A stretch of 64,000 nucleotides of DNA from Akkermansiaceae bacterium (GTDB lineage Bacteria > Verrucomicrobiota > Verrucomicrobiia > Verrucomicrobiales > Akkermansiaceae): NCBI GenBank assembly GCA_021200315.1, contig JAJQGU010000015.1:1-64000 (forward strand), in the 5' to 3' direction. Positions 16,686-25,548 of this stretch are shown here, piece by piece; position 1 is the first letter of the stretch, and each line of letters opens with the position of its first letter. The position numbers and the translations under genes were made by a program. The notes beneath the pieces are model-generated. The model was not told where the DNA came from and made no database searches. It saw only the letters and a list, made by a program, of their open reading frames with translations.

Positions 16686-18275
16686 TCATGGTTGAACGGG
16701 GCGACTGGAAGAAAGGCGGGCTTTCGAAGAAATGGCGTAACGTTGCGAGACACGCAAGTTGGCCTCGTCGATCTCAGAGGAGGCAAAGACCACCGGGCGG
16801 CCGCCCTCTTCGAATTCAATCACAGTGAAATCCGGGCGTTTCCCGTCCGCAGGGTAAAGCAGCTCGCAGAGATGGGAGAGTCCTCTGACCTCCACGCCGT
16901 TGACTTTCTTCACAATTCGATTGCCATAACCCGAAAGCCGGGAATTGATCACATCCGGGAGTACACGGGTGACCAGCACTACATCTTCCTTTTGAAGCCA
17001 TCCCCCCTTGTTGATGAAATCGTACAGGGCAGGAACATAGGTTTCGTTGGAAATTTTTTGAGACTCAACGACGTCTCGCTGCATCGGCTGGAAGAGAAGT
17101 CCCCCGAACACGACATAGCGCGCAAGGCGGTCAAAGCTTTTGGAGAGCACATTCATGCATGGAATAGGGCGGAGCGTAACCTGCAAACGCTGCGGAACAC
17201 CATTGCGCAGTACTTCCAGTTGCAGCACGTCTCCGGCAAAACGCCGCTCAATGAGTTCTTTGAACAGCACTCGCCGCCCATCCATCTCCACCATGCACGA
17301 GCTGTCCACCTCATGCCCCCCAATCTTCATCAGGACGTCTCCCGAGCGCAGCACATTGTCCGAAGGCCCGCCGGGGATCACATTGCCCACCAGTGCGCCT
17401 TTTTCATCATCCTTCAGTTTCAGATGCCGCCTCATGGCGGGATTCTCAATGGGGAAAATATCGGCGCCCAATGTCATGTAACCGTCGTACTTTCCGTCAG
17501 AAACGTCCTTCAAGAAACGCTGGATGACGGATACGGGGATGACATAGCCGGTGCTGTTGGCGCCGCGAAGTCCTTGGAATGCCACGCCGGCGACTTTATC
17601 GCCCTTGAGGACAGGGCCGCCGCTGTTTCCCGGATTGATGGCGGCGTCCACCTGCACGGTGAGATGAGAACTGTAGCCGTCGTGCGCGTACTGCGTATTT
17701 TCAATCCGCGAAACAATCCCACGCGTCACGGAGAGCCGAGTGCCGCCAATGGGGTAGCCGATCGTCCTTACCTCATCTTCCAGCTCCGGCAACTCGTCGT
17801 CAAATTCGAGGAACGGAACACCCGCGAAATCCGCCGGGTTTTCCACCTCAAGCAAAGCCAGATCCGCATCATGCGCCACATACTTCACGTGCGCACGGAT
17901 TTTGCGGGAATCCCCCAAGCGGGAGACATAAATACGCTCGGTATTGCTCACCACATGCGCATTCGTCATGAACAGCCCTTTCCCCACAAGAAAACCCGTA
18001 CCCACGCCCTGCATGTACTGGCCGATCTGCCACGGCAGGCAGAAATTAGGCTGCAGACAGGCAGCCTCTATTTTCACAATCCCTCTGTATTCATCCGCCA
18101 AAGAAAAAGCCGACGTCTTGCGGACAGACTGCTGCACTTCTTCCGAAGCCTCCGCCACCGGAACGGCCATCTCTTCCATGCGGCATGAAGCATTGACGGA
18201 TTCCATCGATTTCTCCTCTTGCGCTGCCGGCATCAGTGGAGACGAAAGAACGAGTGCGATCAGGAATCGATACAT
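16686..18275 (-). CDS. HtrA/Deg-family serine protease with PDZ domain
   Basis: A secreted trypsin-like protease of the Deg/HtrA family. The triad is complete: histidine in FMTNAHVVSN, aspartate in HDADLALLE, serine in NPGNSGGPVL. A PDZ domain follows at about residues 270-380, and then a C-terminal region with VVFGGLLFQPMQRDVV shared with the neighbouring pseudoprotease and typical of plant DegP9-like enzymes. MYRFLIALVLSSPLMPAAQ is a good signal peptide, so ATG 18275 is chosen over the ORF start at 18365. The promoter at 18286-18314 would give a 5' leader of only about 3 nt. Confidence 0.9.
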   Translation of the reverse strand: MYRFLIALVLSSPLMPAAQEEKSMESVNASCRMEEMAVPVAEASEEVQQSVRKTSAFSLADEYRGIVKIEAACLQPNFCLPWQIGQYMQGVGTGFLVGKGLFMTNAHVVSNTERIYVSRLGDSRKIRAHVKYVAHDADLALLEVENPADFAGVPFLEFDDELPELEDEVRTIGYPIGGTRLSVTRGIVSRIENTQYAHDGYSSHLTVQVDAAINPGNSGGPVLKGDKVAGVAFQGLRGANSTGYVIPVSVIQRFLKDVSDGKYDGYMTLGADIFPIENPAMRRHLKLKDDEKGALVGNVIPGGPSDNVLRSGDVLMKIGGHEVDSSCMVEMDGRRVLFKELIERRFAGDVLQLEVLRNGVPQRLQVTLRPIPCMNVLSKSFDRLARYVVFGGLLFQPMQRDVVESQKISNETYVPALYDFINKGGWLQKEDVVLVTRVLPDVINSRLSGYGNRIVKKVNGVEVRGLSHLCELLYPADGKRPDFTVIEFEEGGRPVVFASSEIDEANLRVSQRYAISSKARLSSSRPVQP

Positions 18276-18285
18276 GGCAGTGTTG

Positions 18286-18314
18286 ATACTACCGCATTTC
18301 TGACTTGGCGTCAA
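18286..18314 (-). promoter_or_regulatory. Predicted promoter of the Deg protease pair
   Basis: On the minus strand TTGACG and TAGTAT are exactly 17 bp apart, and the -10 box ends 10 nt before ATG 18275. Confidence 0.6.
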
Positions 18315-18421
18315 GCTGGGATTGAGACCGCCCCGGTCCGCCCACACGTTTCCCAAAGATCGCACCCCGGGAAAATCTCTGAAACACCTGTGCGGGCATC
18401 GGGGAAAGGAACTAGCAAATC

Positions 18422-18450
18422 TTGACGTTTATGCGACGGGTGAATATAAT
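18422..18450 (+). promoter_or_regulatory. Predicted promoter of the MauE/DoxX-like gene
   Basis: TTGACG, 17 bp, TATAAT: the strongest host-type promoter in the window. The start codon used (18496) is 45 nt downstream. Confidence 0.65.
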
Positions 18451-18495
18451 CATATCTGCTTTCGCCGGATGGCGGGAAAAACTGACATTTCAACC

Positions 18496-18966
18496 ATGGA
18501 ACGCAGTAAAGCCCTTAACGTGATCATGGCCGTCCTCCGCATCGGGTTCGGTTTGTTTTTCTTGTACACGAGCATTTCAAAAATCGCCTCGCTGGAAGAA
18601 ACGGCCGAGTTCCTCTCACGCTGCGACGTACTGCCCGAGTGGGGCTCCTTTCCGCTCGCCTGCGTCGGAGTGAGCATGGAACTGGTGGTTTCCATCTGCT
18701 TTCTCGGAAAGTGGCTGTATCGAGGAGCCACGCTGATGGGCACCCTGATGGCCGGTGTTTTTCTGGGCCTCTTCCTCCAAGCGTGGATTCGCGGGCTCAA
18801 ATTGAGCTGTAATTGTTTGGGTAACCTGCGCCCCATTGATGATTATCCATGGGAAGTCTTAGTGCGCGCCTTGCTGTTGGCAGGCATGCTTCTTCTCGCG
18901 TGGGATTCCCGCCGTGCCCGGGGCTCTCTTTGGGAATCGCGGACTTTTGATTTCAGCGAGATTTGA
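18496..18966 (+). CDS. MauE/DoxX-like membrane protein
   Basis: A 156-residue protein with four predicted membrane segments. The segment VLRIGFGLFFLYTSISKIASLEETAEFLSRCDVLP is typical of the MauE/DoxX group, which includes quinone- or thiol-redox-linked membrane proteins. A cysteine pair occurs in a loop (LSCNCLG), as in MauE-like proteins linked to disulfide chemistry. The ORF track begins earlier, but the upstream residues are not hydrophobic and ATG 18496 begins the domain; ATG 18469 is an alternative. It is transcribed divergently from the Deg pair. The substrate is unknown. Confidence 0.75.
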   Translation: MERSKALNVIMAVLRIGFGLFFLYTSISKIASLEETAEFLSRCDVLPEWGSFPLACVGVSMELVVSICFLGKWLYRGATLMGTLMAGVFLGLFLQAWIRGLKLSCNCLGNLRPIDDYPWEVLVRALLLAGMLLLAWDSRRARGSLWESRTFDFSEI

Positions 18967-19751
18967 ACCGGGCGGGATGCGGAGCACCAATTCATTGATT
19001 ACAGGCGCGGCTCACGTGTTCTAAATAATTTGAGAGCAGAAGAAGCAGCTGGCTTTACAGAATCTTCAATAGAGATTAAAAGCTGAAATATATTGAAACA
19101 TTTTTCTTTATCCAGTATTGTTGATTAATAGGGCATTATCACGAAAAAATAAACCTATGAAAATAGGAAAGGAGCATACTGTCCACTCCGGTTAAATATT
19201 TATGTGTTACAGCAACATCTGGCGAGCATGCTCAGGGAAAAGGGTGCGCTGTAATCGAGGAAAATCAACACATGAACTTTTTGCGTTGTTTTATTGATCT
19301 AGAATACTTTATAAGAGACACGAGATAACGGGAAAGAGACATTTCCTGCTCCCGGGTCATTTTGTATAAACATATACACAGACGAGACATGGAGATTCGG
19401 TACAACATTTGCACCCTTCGAAGGAATCGTTCATCCCGCTCATAACTGATATGAAGAAAAGCGCCTCTGTGACGGCATCGCTTCCCCCATGTGAAGTTCG
19501 TGTTCTCAGTGCTTATTTAAAAATCTTATCTACTGGGATTCGAGACTCCGTGGCTACTATTGCCGAGAATGACGAAATCCCGCTCATCGTTTATTTTTAG
19601 ACTTTTCTTTGTGCGGAATTATCTGACATTTGTGTACAACCTTACGTATCGTGATAAAAGACACAAACTTTCAGCAAACATCATATATACTGCAATTGCA
19701 GTCCGAGAGATTTGCAATCTCTTTCCCCTCGGCAAAACTCGGAACACGAGC
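18967..19751. other. 785-bp AT-rich intergenic region
   Basis: This stretch is clearly richer in A and T than its surroundings. The only ORF (19409-19600, 63 residues) shows no recognisable family or ribosome binding site. A palindrome CTGCAATTGCAG (19691-19702) and a hairpin AGAGATT-TGC-AATCTCT (about 19706-19722) lie just past the 3' end of the SNF2 gene and may serve as its transcript end. I do not recognise a structured RNA. Confidence 0.5.
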
Positions 19752-22376
19752 CTACAGCGCCACAATCTTCTGCAGCTCCTCCACACCAAGAGAAAGGAGC
19801 GTCTTCTCCAAGCCGTGCCGGAGCAATGTTTCGGCCAAATGGCTTTTCTCGGTCAGCAAACGGTGAATATTTTCCTCAATCGTTCCCCTGCAAATGAATG
19901 GATGTATCCACACAGTGCGTTTCTGACCAATGCGATGGGCACGATCACTGGCCTGGTTTTCAACGGCAGGATTCCACCAACGGTCAAAATGCACCACATG
20001 AACAGCCTGAGTGAGGGTAAGCCCCGTGCCCGCCGCCCGCAGAGAAAGAATGAAGAAAGGAGGCCCCCCCGGCGCCTGAAAGCGCTCCACCAATCTTCCC
20101 CGCTCGGCAACAGGCGTACCCCCGTGCAGAACGAGACCCTCCTCTCCATATGCTGCACGCATCACATCATACAGAGGGGCGATCATGGCACGGTACTGAG
20201 TAAAAACGAGCGTCTTTTCTCCGTTTTGTACAATCTGCCCAGCCAGCCGTGCCAGACGCGTCATTTTGCCGGACGACTCAATGTCATAACAGCCGGTACC
20301 GAGATATTGTGCGGGGTGATTACATATCTGTTTAAGGCGCGAAAGAATGGGCAGGACGAGCATGAGACGCGTTTTCGCGTCCTTTTCCTGAATGACGGCG
20401 CGGAAGTTTTCCACCTCAATCCGGTAAAGGCGCATCTGCTCAATGGTAAGCCGACAAAAACACGGCATCTCGACCTTCGGCGGCAGCTCGGGCAAGAGTC
20501 CCGGATCCGTTTTCAGACGTCTCAACATGAATGGGTGGATGAGACGGCGCAGAGGGGCAAAATTATTCCCCGATTTTTTTAAGAATTCCGAGAATTCGGC
20601 GGGAGAGCCCAACAAGCCGGGAGTAAGGAAATCGAAGAGACTCCAGAGTTCCCGTACGGAATTCTCAACCGGGGTGCCTGTAAGCGCAACGCGGCGGCGG
20701 GCGGGAATGGCTTTGATGGCGCGGCTGCGGCGTGCTCCGGCGTTTTTCACGCTCTGCGCCTCGTCCAAAATGAGAGCGGCCCATTCCCCTGCGCTCAAGA
20801 GAGACCTGCGGGAGGCCACACCATAAGTGGTGAGCACAACGCCCGGCCGGTCAACGAACCGTTTCTCTTCCGAACCGCCGGAACGGAGAGAAGAATGCAG
20901 AACGTCAACGTGCAGATGCGGGGCGAACCGGCAGAATTCCTCCCGCCAGTTGTCAAGCAGGGATGCAGGGACAATCACGAGAGCTCCGGGGTACGCGAGC
21001 TCTTTCGAGAGGTACAAGTGGTTCAGCCATGCGATGACTTGCAGCGTCTTACCCAATCCCATATCGTCCGCCAGACAAGCTCCGAAGCCGGCCTCGGTCA
21101 CTCCGATCAGAAAACGCACGCCCTCTTTCTGATAAGCGCGCAGCGCGGCGTCCAGCAGCGCGGTGAACTTCGGCTCGGGCACGAAAGGCGGCCAACTTTT
21201 CAACAAACGGCGAATACCTTCCCCCGCCTTGGGCACAACGTCCTCATCCGCCGCAGGAAGACCGGCAGAGGCGCTTCCCGCCCCGCCGCCCAGCAGATAG
21301 CGCAGCCCGGCCAGCAACGGGACACCTTTTTTATTCATAGCAAGCGCATTGCGCCACTCTCCAAGCAAATGTCGGAGACGTTCCCGATCGACATGCACCC
21401 ATTCGCCCTGAAAGCGTACGAGACCATCGTCACATTCGAGCAGCTGTTGAATCTCCTCGTCTGTAAGAGCGTGCGTTCCGAGCATGAGAGCCGGGGAGAA
21501 TCGGAGAACAGACCGGACATTCAACGCGGGCCGTTTGAAATCACCCTCCATTTCGGCCGTGAGTTCGAGCCGGACGCTCGGCGGTCTCGTCTTCCACAGA
21601 TTAACCATGCGAACCTCCATACCCGCTTCCTCCAACAAAGGAACGGCCTGAAGAAAAAGCCACGCTTCATCCGGCCTCCAAGCCTGGGGAGCAAAAATTC
21701 TCCCGCTGTCGATCAGCCCCCTCAGAAAGGGGGAGAGCCGCGCCGCCTGCCGCAGAGGACTCAACAGAGAAAGCAGACCATTCCGATCATGCGCATAAAG
21801 ACGAAGCGCGGCTCCGAGAGGAAGATGCTTCGGCCTGTCGTCCCCGGCAATCTGATGCACAAAAGTAGCCAGGAAGGCAAAGGGACGTTCACCCGAGGCG
21901 TCGAGCCCATTCTCGGCAAGGTGCAGACACAGACGCCCGACATGTCGCCACCCCCCGCCCAGCCGCGCGAGCCAATCTTCGGGCGAAATCCCCGCATGCA
22001 GCGCCTCGGCGAGAAGAGCATCCACCACCTCCCGCATCCACAGGCGCAGCGTCGCGGCATTCACAGCAGAGCCGTGCAGAGGCGGCATGGCCTCCAGCCA
22101 ACGGACAGCTTCCACGGAATCGGGCAGATAATCCCCTTCGCCCGCCGAGCCGCTCGTGCGCATGGCCCGCAGCCACGCGGCCAGTGTATCGCGCACCTTC
22201 TCCCTCAGAAAGTGAAGGCAGCGCGGCGCATTGAGAGGAAGCCCACATTTCAATACGTCGAGCAGGCCGAAGCCCGTTCCTCGAGCTAAGGCCGCCGACA
22301 AGCGGGGAGCAGCCGACGGCGGCATCAGTTCGAGCCGATTATCTTCACGCACACAAAGGGAAAACCCGGGCTGCAT
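19752..22376 (-). CDS. SNF2/RapA-type DEAD-like ATPase
   Basis: An 874-residue SWI2/SNF2-family double-stranded-DNA translocase. The ATPase core occupies about residues 420-860: Walker A in ADDMGLGKT, motif Ia VPASLLDNW, Walker B LILDEAQ (DEAQ rather than DEAH), motif III LTGTPVEN, then FDFLTPGLLGSP, and the second lobe with VFTQYRAMI, SLRAAGTGLTLTQA and the SNF2 signature DRWWNPAVENQASDRAHRIGQ. The N-terminal 400 residues are not recognised but contain no zinc-finger cysteines. Such proteins act in transcription recycling or chromosome maintenance; a stand-alone copy with no defence neighbours gives no further clue. Confidence 0.92.
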   Translation of the reverse strand: MQPGFSLCVREDNRLELMPPSAAPRLSAALARGTGFGLLDVLKCGLPLNAPRCLHFLREKVRDTLAAWLRAMRTSGSAGEGDYLPDSVEAVRWLEAMPPLHGSAVNAATLRLWMREVVDALLAEALHAGISPEDWLARLGGGWRHVGRLCLHLAENGLDASGERPFAFLATFVHQIAGDDRPKHLPLGAALRLYAHDRNGLLSLLSPLRQAARLSPFLRGLIDSGRIFAPQAWRPDEAWLFLQAVPLLEEAGMEVRMVNLWKTRPPSVRLELTAEMEGDFKRPALNVRSVLRFSPALMLGTHALTDEEIQQLLECDDGLVRFQGEWVHVDRERLRHLLGEWRNALAMNKKGVPLLAGLRYLLGGGAGSASAGLPAADEDVVPKAGEGIRRLLKSWPPFVPEPKFTALLDAALRAYQKEGVRFLIGVTEAGFGACLADDMGLGKTLQVIAWLNHLYLSKELAYPGALVIVPASLLDNWREEFCRFAPHLHVDVLHSSLRSGGSEEKRFVDRPGVVLTTYGVASRRSLLSAGEWAALILDEAQSVKNAGARRSRAIKAIPARRRVALTGTPVENSVRELWSLFDFLTPGLLGSPAEFSEFLKKSGNNFAPLRRLIHPFMLRRLKTDPGLLPELPPKVEMPCFCRLTIEQMRLYRIEVENFRAVIQEKDAKTRLMLVLPILSRLKQICNHPAQYLGTGCYDIESSGKMTRLARLAGQIVQNGEKTLVFTQYRAMIAPLYDVMRAAYGEEGLVLHGGTPVAERGRLVERFQAPGGPPFFILSLRAAGTGLTLTQAVHVVHFDRWWNPAVENQASDRAHRIGQKRTVWIHPFICRGTIEENIHRLLTEKSHLAETLLRHGLEKTLLSLGVEELQKIVAL

Positions 22377-22569
22377 CTCTTCATGAATGCGGCTATGCTA
22401 TCCCCCTCAACGCTCCCGGTCAAGATGAATCTTCAGCGGGAGCGTCCCCTTTCCCGGGAGCGATACAGGCAGGAGATTCCGCAACCTCCGCGCCGACTGA
22501 GGGGACAATAGGCTTGTGTTCACCCCAGCTTTGGGCTACCTTGAAAGGGGACATCTGGAAAGCAGCAGT

Positions 22570-23595
22570 ATGACAACCATTCTCGTCACCGGCGGCGCCG
22601 GATTCATCGGCTCGAACTTCATCCCGTACTTTGCCGGGCTTCATCCGGAATATCACATCGTCAACCTCGACAAGCTCACCTACGCGGGCAGTCTTGAAAA
22701 CCTGTCAGACTGCAGCGGGCGGAGGAACCATGAATTCGTGCAGGGCGACATCTGCGACGCCGTTCTAGTGAACCAACTCATGGCGGAACACGATGTCCGC
22801 GGCGTCGTCCACTTCGCCGCCGAGTCCCATGTGGACAATTCCATTGCGAATCCACGCAATTTTGTGGAGACAAACACATTGGGAACATTCACCCTGCTTG
22901 ACGCGGCCCGACGGCATTGGATGCTGGGTCCGCACCAAATCCGCCCCGGCTACGAAAGTGCACGTTTTCATCATGTCTCCACCGACGAAGTATTCGGCAC
23001 GCTGGGTGAAACCGGCCAGTTCCGGGAGACAACCCCATATGCCCCCAACTCTCCCTATTCGGCCAGCAAAGCGGGAGCGGATTTCCTCGCCAGAGCCTTC
23101 TTCCGCACTTACGGAATGAACGTCACCATCTCAAATTGTTCCAACAACTACGGTCCGAAACAACACCGGGAAAAGCTCATTCCCACCATAATCCGCAAAG
23201 CTCTGGCGGGCGAGCCCATCCCCATTTACGGAGACGGGCTCAATATACGCGACTGGATCCATGTGCTCGATCACACCCGTGCGATCGACGTCATTTTTCA
23301 CCGCGGACGGGCGGGAGAAAGCTACGCCATCGGCGGACGGACGGAAAAAACCAATCTGGCAATGCTCACCTGCGTCTGTGGAACCCTCGACCGCCTGCAT
23401 CCCCGATCGGACGGAAGGAAATACGCCGAACAGCTCTCCTTCGTGAATGACCGCCCCGGACACGACCGCCGCAACTCCATCGACATCTCGAAAATTCACA
23501 CTGAACTCGGCTGGAATCCCACGGAACCTTTTGACACAGGCATTGAACAGACAGTCCGCTGGTATCTCGCCCACCTCTCCCGTCTCCTGCCATGA
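22570..23595 (+). CDS. rfbB: dTDP-glucose 4,6-dehydratase
   Basis: An extended short-chain dehydrogenase that converts dTDP-glucose to dTDP-4-keto-6-deoxyglucose, the second step towards dTDP-rhamnose. The NAD-binding motif is VTGGAGFIGSNF, the catalytic region has HVSTDEVFG and YSASKAGAD (YxxxK), and SNCSNNYGPKQHREKLIPTII is an RfbB signature. ATG 22570 is chosen because the glycine-rich motif starts there; the ORF track start at 22516 adds unrelated residues. rfbA follows with a 4-bp ATGA overlap; rfbC and rfbD are not in the window. Confidence 0.95.
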   Translation: MTTILVTGGAGFIGSNFIPYFAGLHPEYHIVNLDKLTYAGSLENLSDCSGRRNHEFVQGDICDAVLVNQLMAEHDVRGVVHFAAESHVDNSIANPRNFVETNTLGTFTLLDAARRHWMLGPHQIRPGYESARFHHVSTDEVFGTLGETGQFRETTPYAPNSPYSASKAGADFLARAFFRTYGMNVTISNCSNNYGPKQHREKLIPTIIRKALAGEPIPIYGDGLNIRDWIHVLDHTRAIDVIFHRGRAGESYAIGGRTEKTNLAMLTCVCGTLDRLHPRSDGRKYAEQLSFVNDRPGHDRRNSIDISKIHTELGWNPTEPFDTGIEQTVRWYLAHLSRLLP

Positions 23596-24398
23596 AAGGA
23601 ATCGTCCTCGCCGGCGGAAACGGCACGCGTCTCTACCCCCTCACCCGCCTTCTCAGCAAACAAATGCTGCCCGTTTATGATAAGCCGATGATTCATTATC
23701 CCATCTCGACGCTCATGCAGGCGGGCATACGCGAAATTCTGCTCATCTCCACCCCTCACCACATCGGCAGCTTCAAAACCCTGCTGGGCGACGGCTCCTC
23801 CTTCGGCGTCCATCTCGAATACGCCGTACAGCCAAAACCCGAGGGACTGGCGCAGGCGCTCATCATCGGTGAAGACTTCATCTGCGGAGAACACTCGGCT
23901 CTCATTCTGGGCGACAATCTTTTTTACGGACAAGAACTTCCTGCCAAGCTCCAGCGGGCGGCAGCCCTGAAGTCGGGAGCCGTGATATTCGGCGTGCCCG
24001 TATCTGATCCTCAGCGTTACGGCATCATAGAAATCGATCCCGCCGGGCACGTGCGCACCATCGAGGAAAAGCCCGCCGCCCCCCGAAGCCGGATTGCCGT
24101 TCCGGGGCTGTATTTCTATGACGGACAGGCGGCTGAAATCGCCAAACAAGTGCGGCCTTCCGCACGGGGCGAATTAGAAATCACCAGCGTAAACAGAGCC
24201 TATCTCGAACGCGGGCTTCTGCATGCGGAAATGCTCGACAAGGACTGCGCCTGCTTCGATATGGGCACATTCGACTCACTTCTCGCCGCCGGACAGTTTG
24301 TTCGCGAACGGCAGATTGAGACGGGCATCCGCGTGGGCGACCCAGCGGAGACAGCCATCCAAAATGGATGGCTGGAAGAGAATGCGGAAGGAACATAG
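23592..24398 (+). CDS. rfbA: Glucose-1-phosphate thymidylyltransferase
   Basis: It makes dTDP-glucose from dTTP and glucose 1-phosphate. Motifs: KGIVLAGGNGTRLYPLTR, KQMLPVYDKPMIHYP, LALILGDNLFYG-type metal site, and IEEKP. It is 268 residues long, about 20 fewer than most RfbA proteins, ending right after IQNGWLEENAEGT, so the last helices are missing. The usual serine in the first motif (GGSGTRL) is asparagine here. It is translationally coupled to rfbB. Confidence 0.93.
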   Translation: MKGIVLAGGNGTRLYPLTRLLSKQMLPVYDKPMIHYPISTLMQAGIREILLISTPHHIGSFKTLLGDGSSFGVHLEYAVQPKPEGLAQALIIGEDFICGEHSALILGDNLFYGQELPAKLQRAAALKSGAVIFGVPVSDPQRYGIIEIDPAGHVRTIEEKPAAPRSRIAVPGLYFYDGQAAEIAKQVRPSARGELEITSVNRAYLERGLLHAEMLDKDCACFDMGTFDSLLAAGQFVRERQIETGIRVGDPAETAIQNGWLEENAEGT

Positions 24399-24514
24399 CC
24401 CCCCCCCCGAGAGCCACCCGCACCCGTCGGCACGAAGACACCTCCACTCCCCGAGCATCATGACGGACGCCTCAGAACATCTCCGCTCCCGGCCGGCACG
24501 CGCCCATGCCAGGC

Positions 24515-25240
24515 TCATTCTTTCGCCTTGCCAAGAAAACGCAGGAGATAAAGGAAAAGATTGATGAAATCAAGATAAAGCACAAGAGCCCCGTAGATGG
24601 CGGCCTTGTCGGTGTCCAAGCCTTCGAGTACGGCGATATTCTTCAGCTTCTGCGTATCGTAAGCGGTGAGCGCACTGAAAAGGAGCACGCCGGCACCCGA
24701 AATGATGAGATCCATTGTGGAACTTCCCACGAGAATATTGACGACCGAGGCAATGATTACCCCAAAAAGCACCATCAGAAGCATGCGCCCCCCAACACTC
24801 AAGTCCTTCTTCGTGGTGAGCCCGATGATGGACATCGCCCCGAAAGTGCAGGCCGTAGTGACGAAAGCGAGCGTGAGCGATTCAGCGGTGAAAGCGAGCA
24901 CGACAGGTCCCAGCGTCAACCCGCTGAGCACGGCATAAAAGAGAAAGCCAAAACGCGCCATACTGACGCTGAGGTACTTCAACAAAGCCGTCAAGCCGAG
25001 CACGACCAGCAGTTCGGCGCCGGCGAGAATCAGAAAATTAGTGGAGCTCGACTTCAACCACGACATGAATTCCCTCGAGTCGACGGCCCAATAGCAACTC
25101 AGCGCCGAAGACAACAGCCCCAACCCCATCCAAAGATAGACCTTGTTGAGGAAGGAATTGACGAGAGCCGCCGTCTGGTAGTGCTCCGTAATCCTCTTCT
25201 GTTCAGGCAGAACATAATTTCGTTGGGAATAATCATTCAT
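24515..25240 (-). CDS. Bax inhibitor-1/YccA-family membrane protein
   Basis: Seven hydrophobic segments and the BI-1 family pattern, including LNKVYLWMGLGLLSSAL near the start, LTAYDTQKLKNIA in the sixth-loop region and LYLDFINLFLYLLRFLG at the end. Characterised BI-1 bacterial homologues leak calcium or interact with the FtsH membrane protease; which applies here is unknown. ATG 25240 is chosen over the ORF start at 25459 because the conserved N-terminus begins there and a promoter lies 10 nt upstream. Confidence 0.92.
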   Translation of the reverse strand: MNDYSQRNYVLPEQKRITEHYQTAALVNSFLNKVYLWMGLGLLSSALSCYWAVDSREFMSWLKSSSTNFLILAGAELLVVLGLTALLKYLSVSMARFGFLFYAVLSGLTLGPVVLAFTAESLTLAFVTTACTFGAMSIIGLTTKKDLSVGGRMLLMVLFGVIIASVVNILVGSSTMDLIISGAGVLLFSALTAYDTQKLKNIAVLEGLDTDKAAIYGALVLYLDFINLFLYLLRFLGKAKE

Positions 25241-25250
25241 ACCGCAGAGA

Positions 25251-25278
25251 ATCATAAAGGATTCGCACAGATTTTCAA
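25251..25278 (-). promoter_or_regulatory. Predicted promoter of the BI-1-family gene
   Basis: On the minus strand TTGAAA and TATGAT are 16 bp apart and the -10 box ends 10 nt before ATG 25240. Confidence 0.5.
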
Positions 25279-25548
25279 GTAAATTCGTCCTGAAAAAGGT
25301 GACTTTTCCGGCATTTTGACACCACAGAGAGCAGAGCGCCCGACGGAGCGCCGCGCACGGAGACAAATCCAAAACACGAATCACATCAAGCGGGTTATCC
25401 ACTGCCGCAGACGCATGCGGGGCGGATTTTCTCCGCTGTGCGCATACCGGAAACGGCAATTTTCCATGACAAATGTATAGCCAAACGAAAAAAAATATAA
25501 TAAAATCGCGCTTAGATCTCTCCCCCGAAAGAATCGGCCGCTTGACTC

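Noticed and set aside
19409-19600. 63-residue ORF in the AT-rich gap
   Set aside because: No ribosome site, no family pattern; likely chance in AT-rich DNA.
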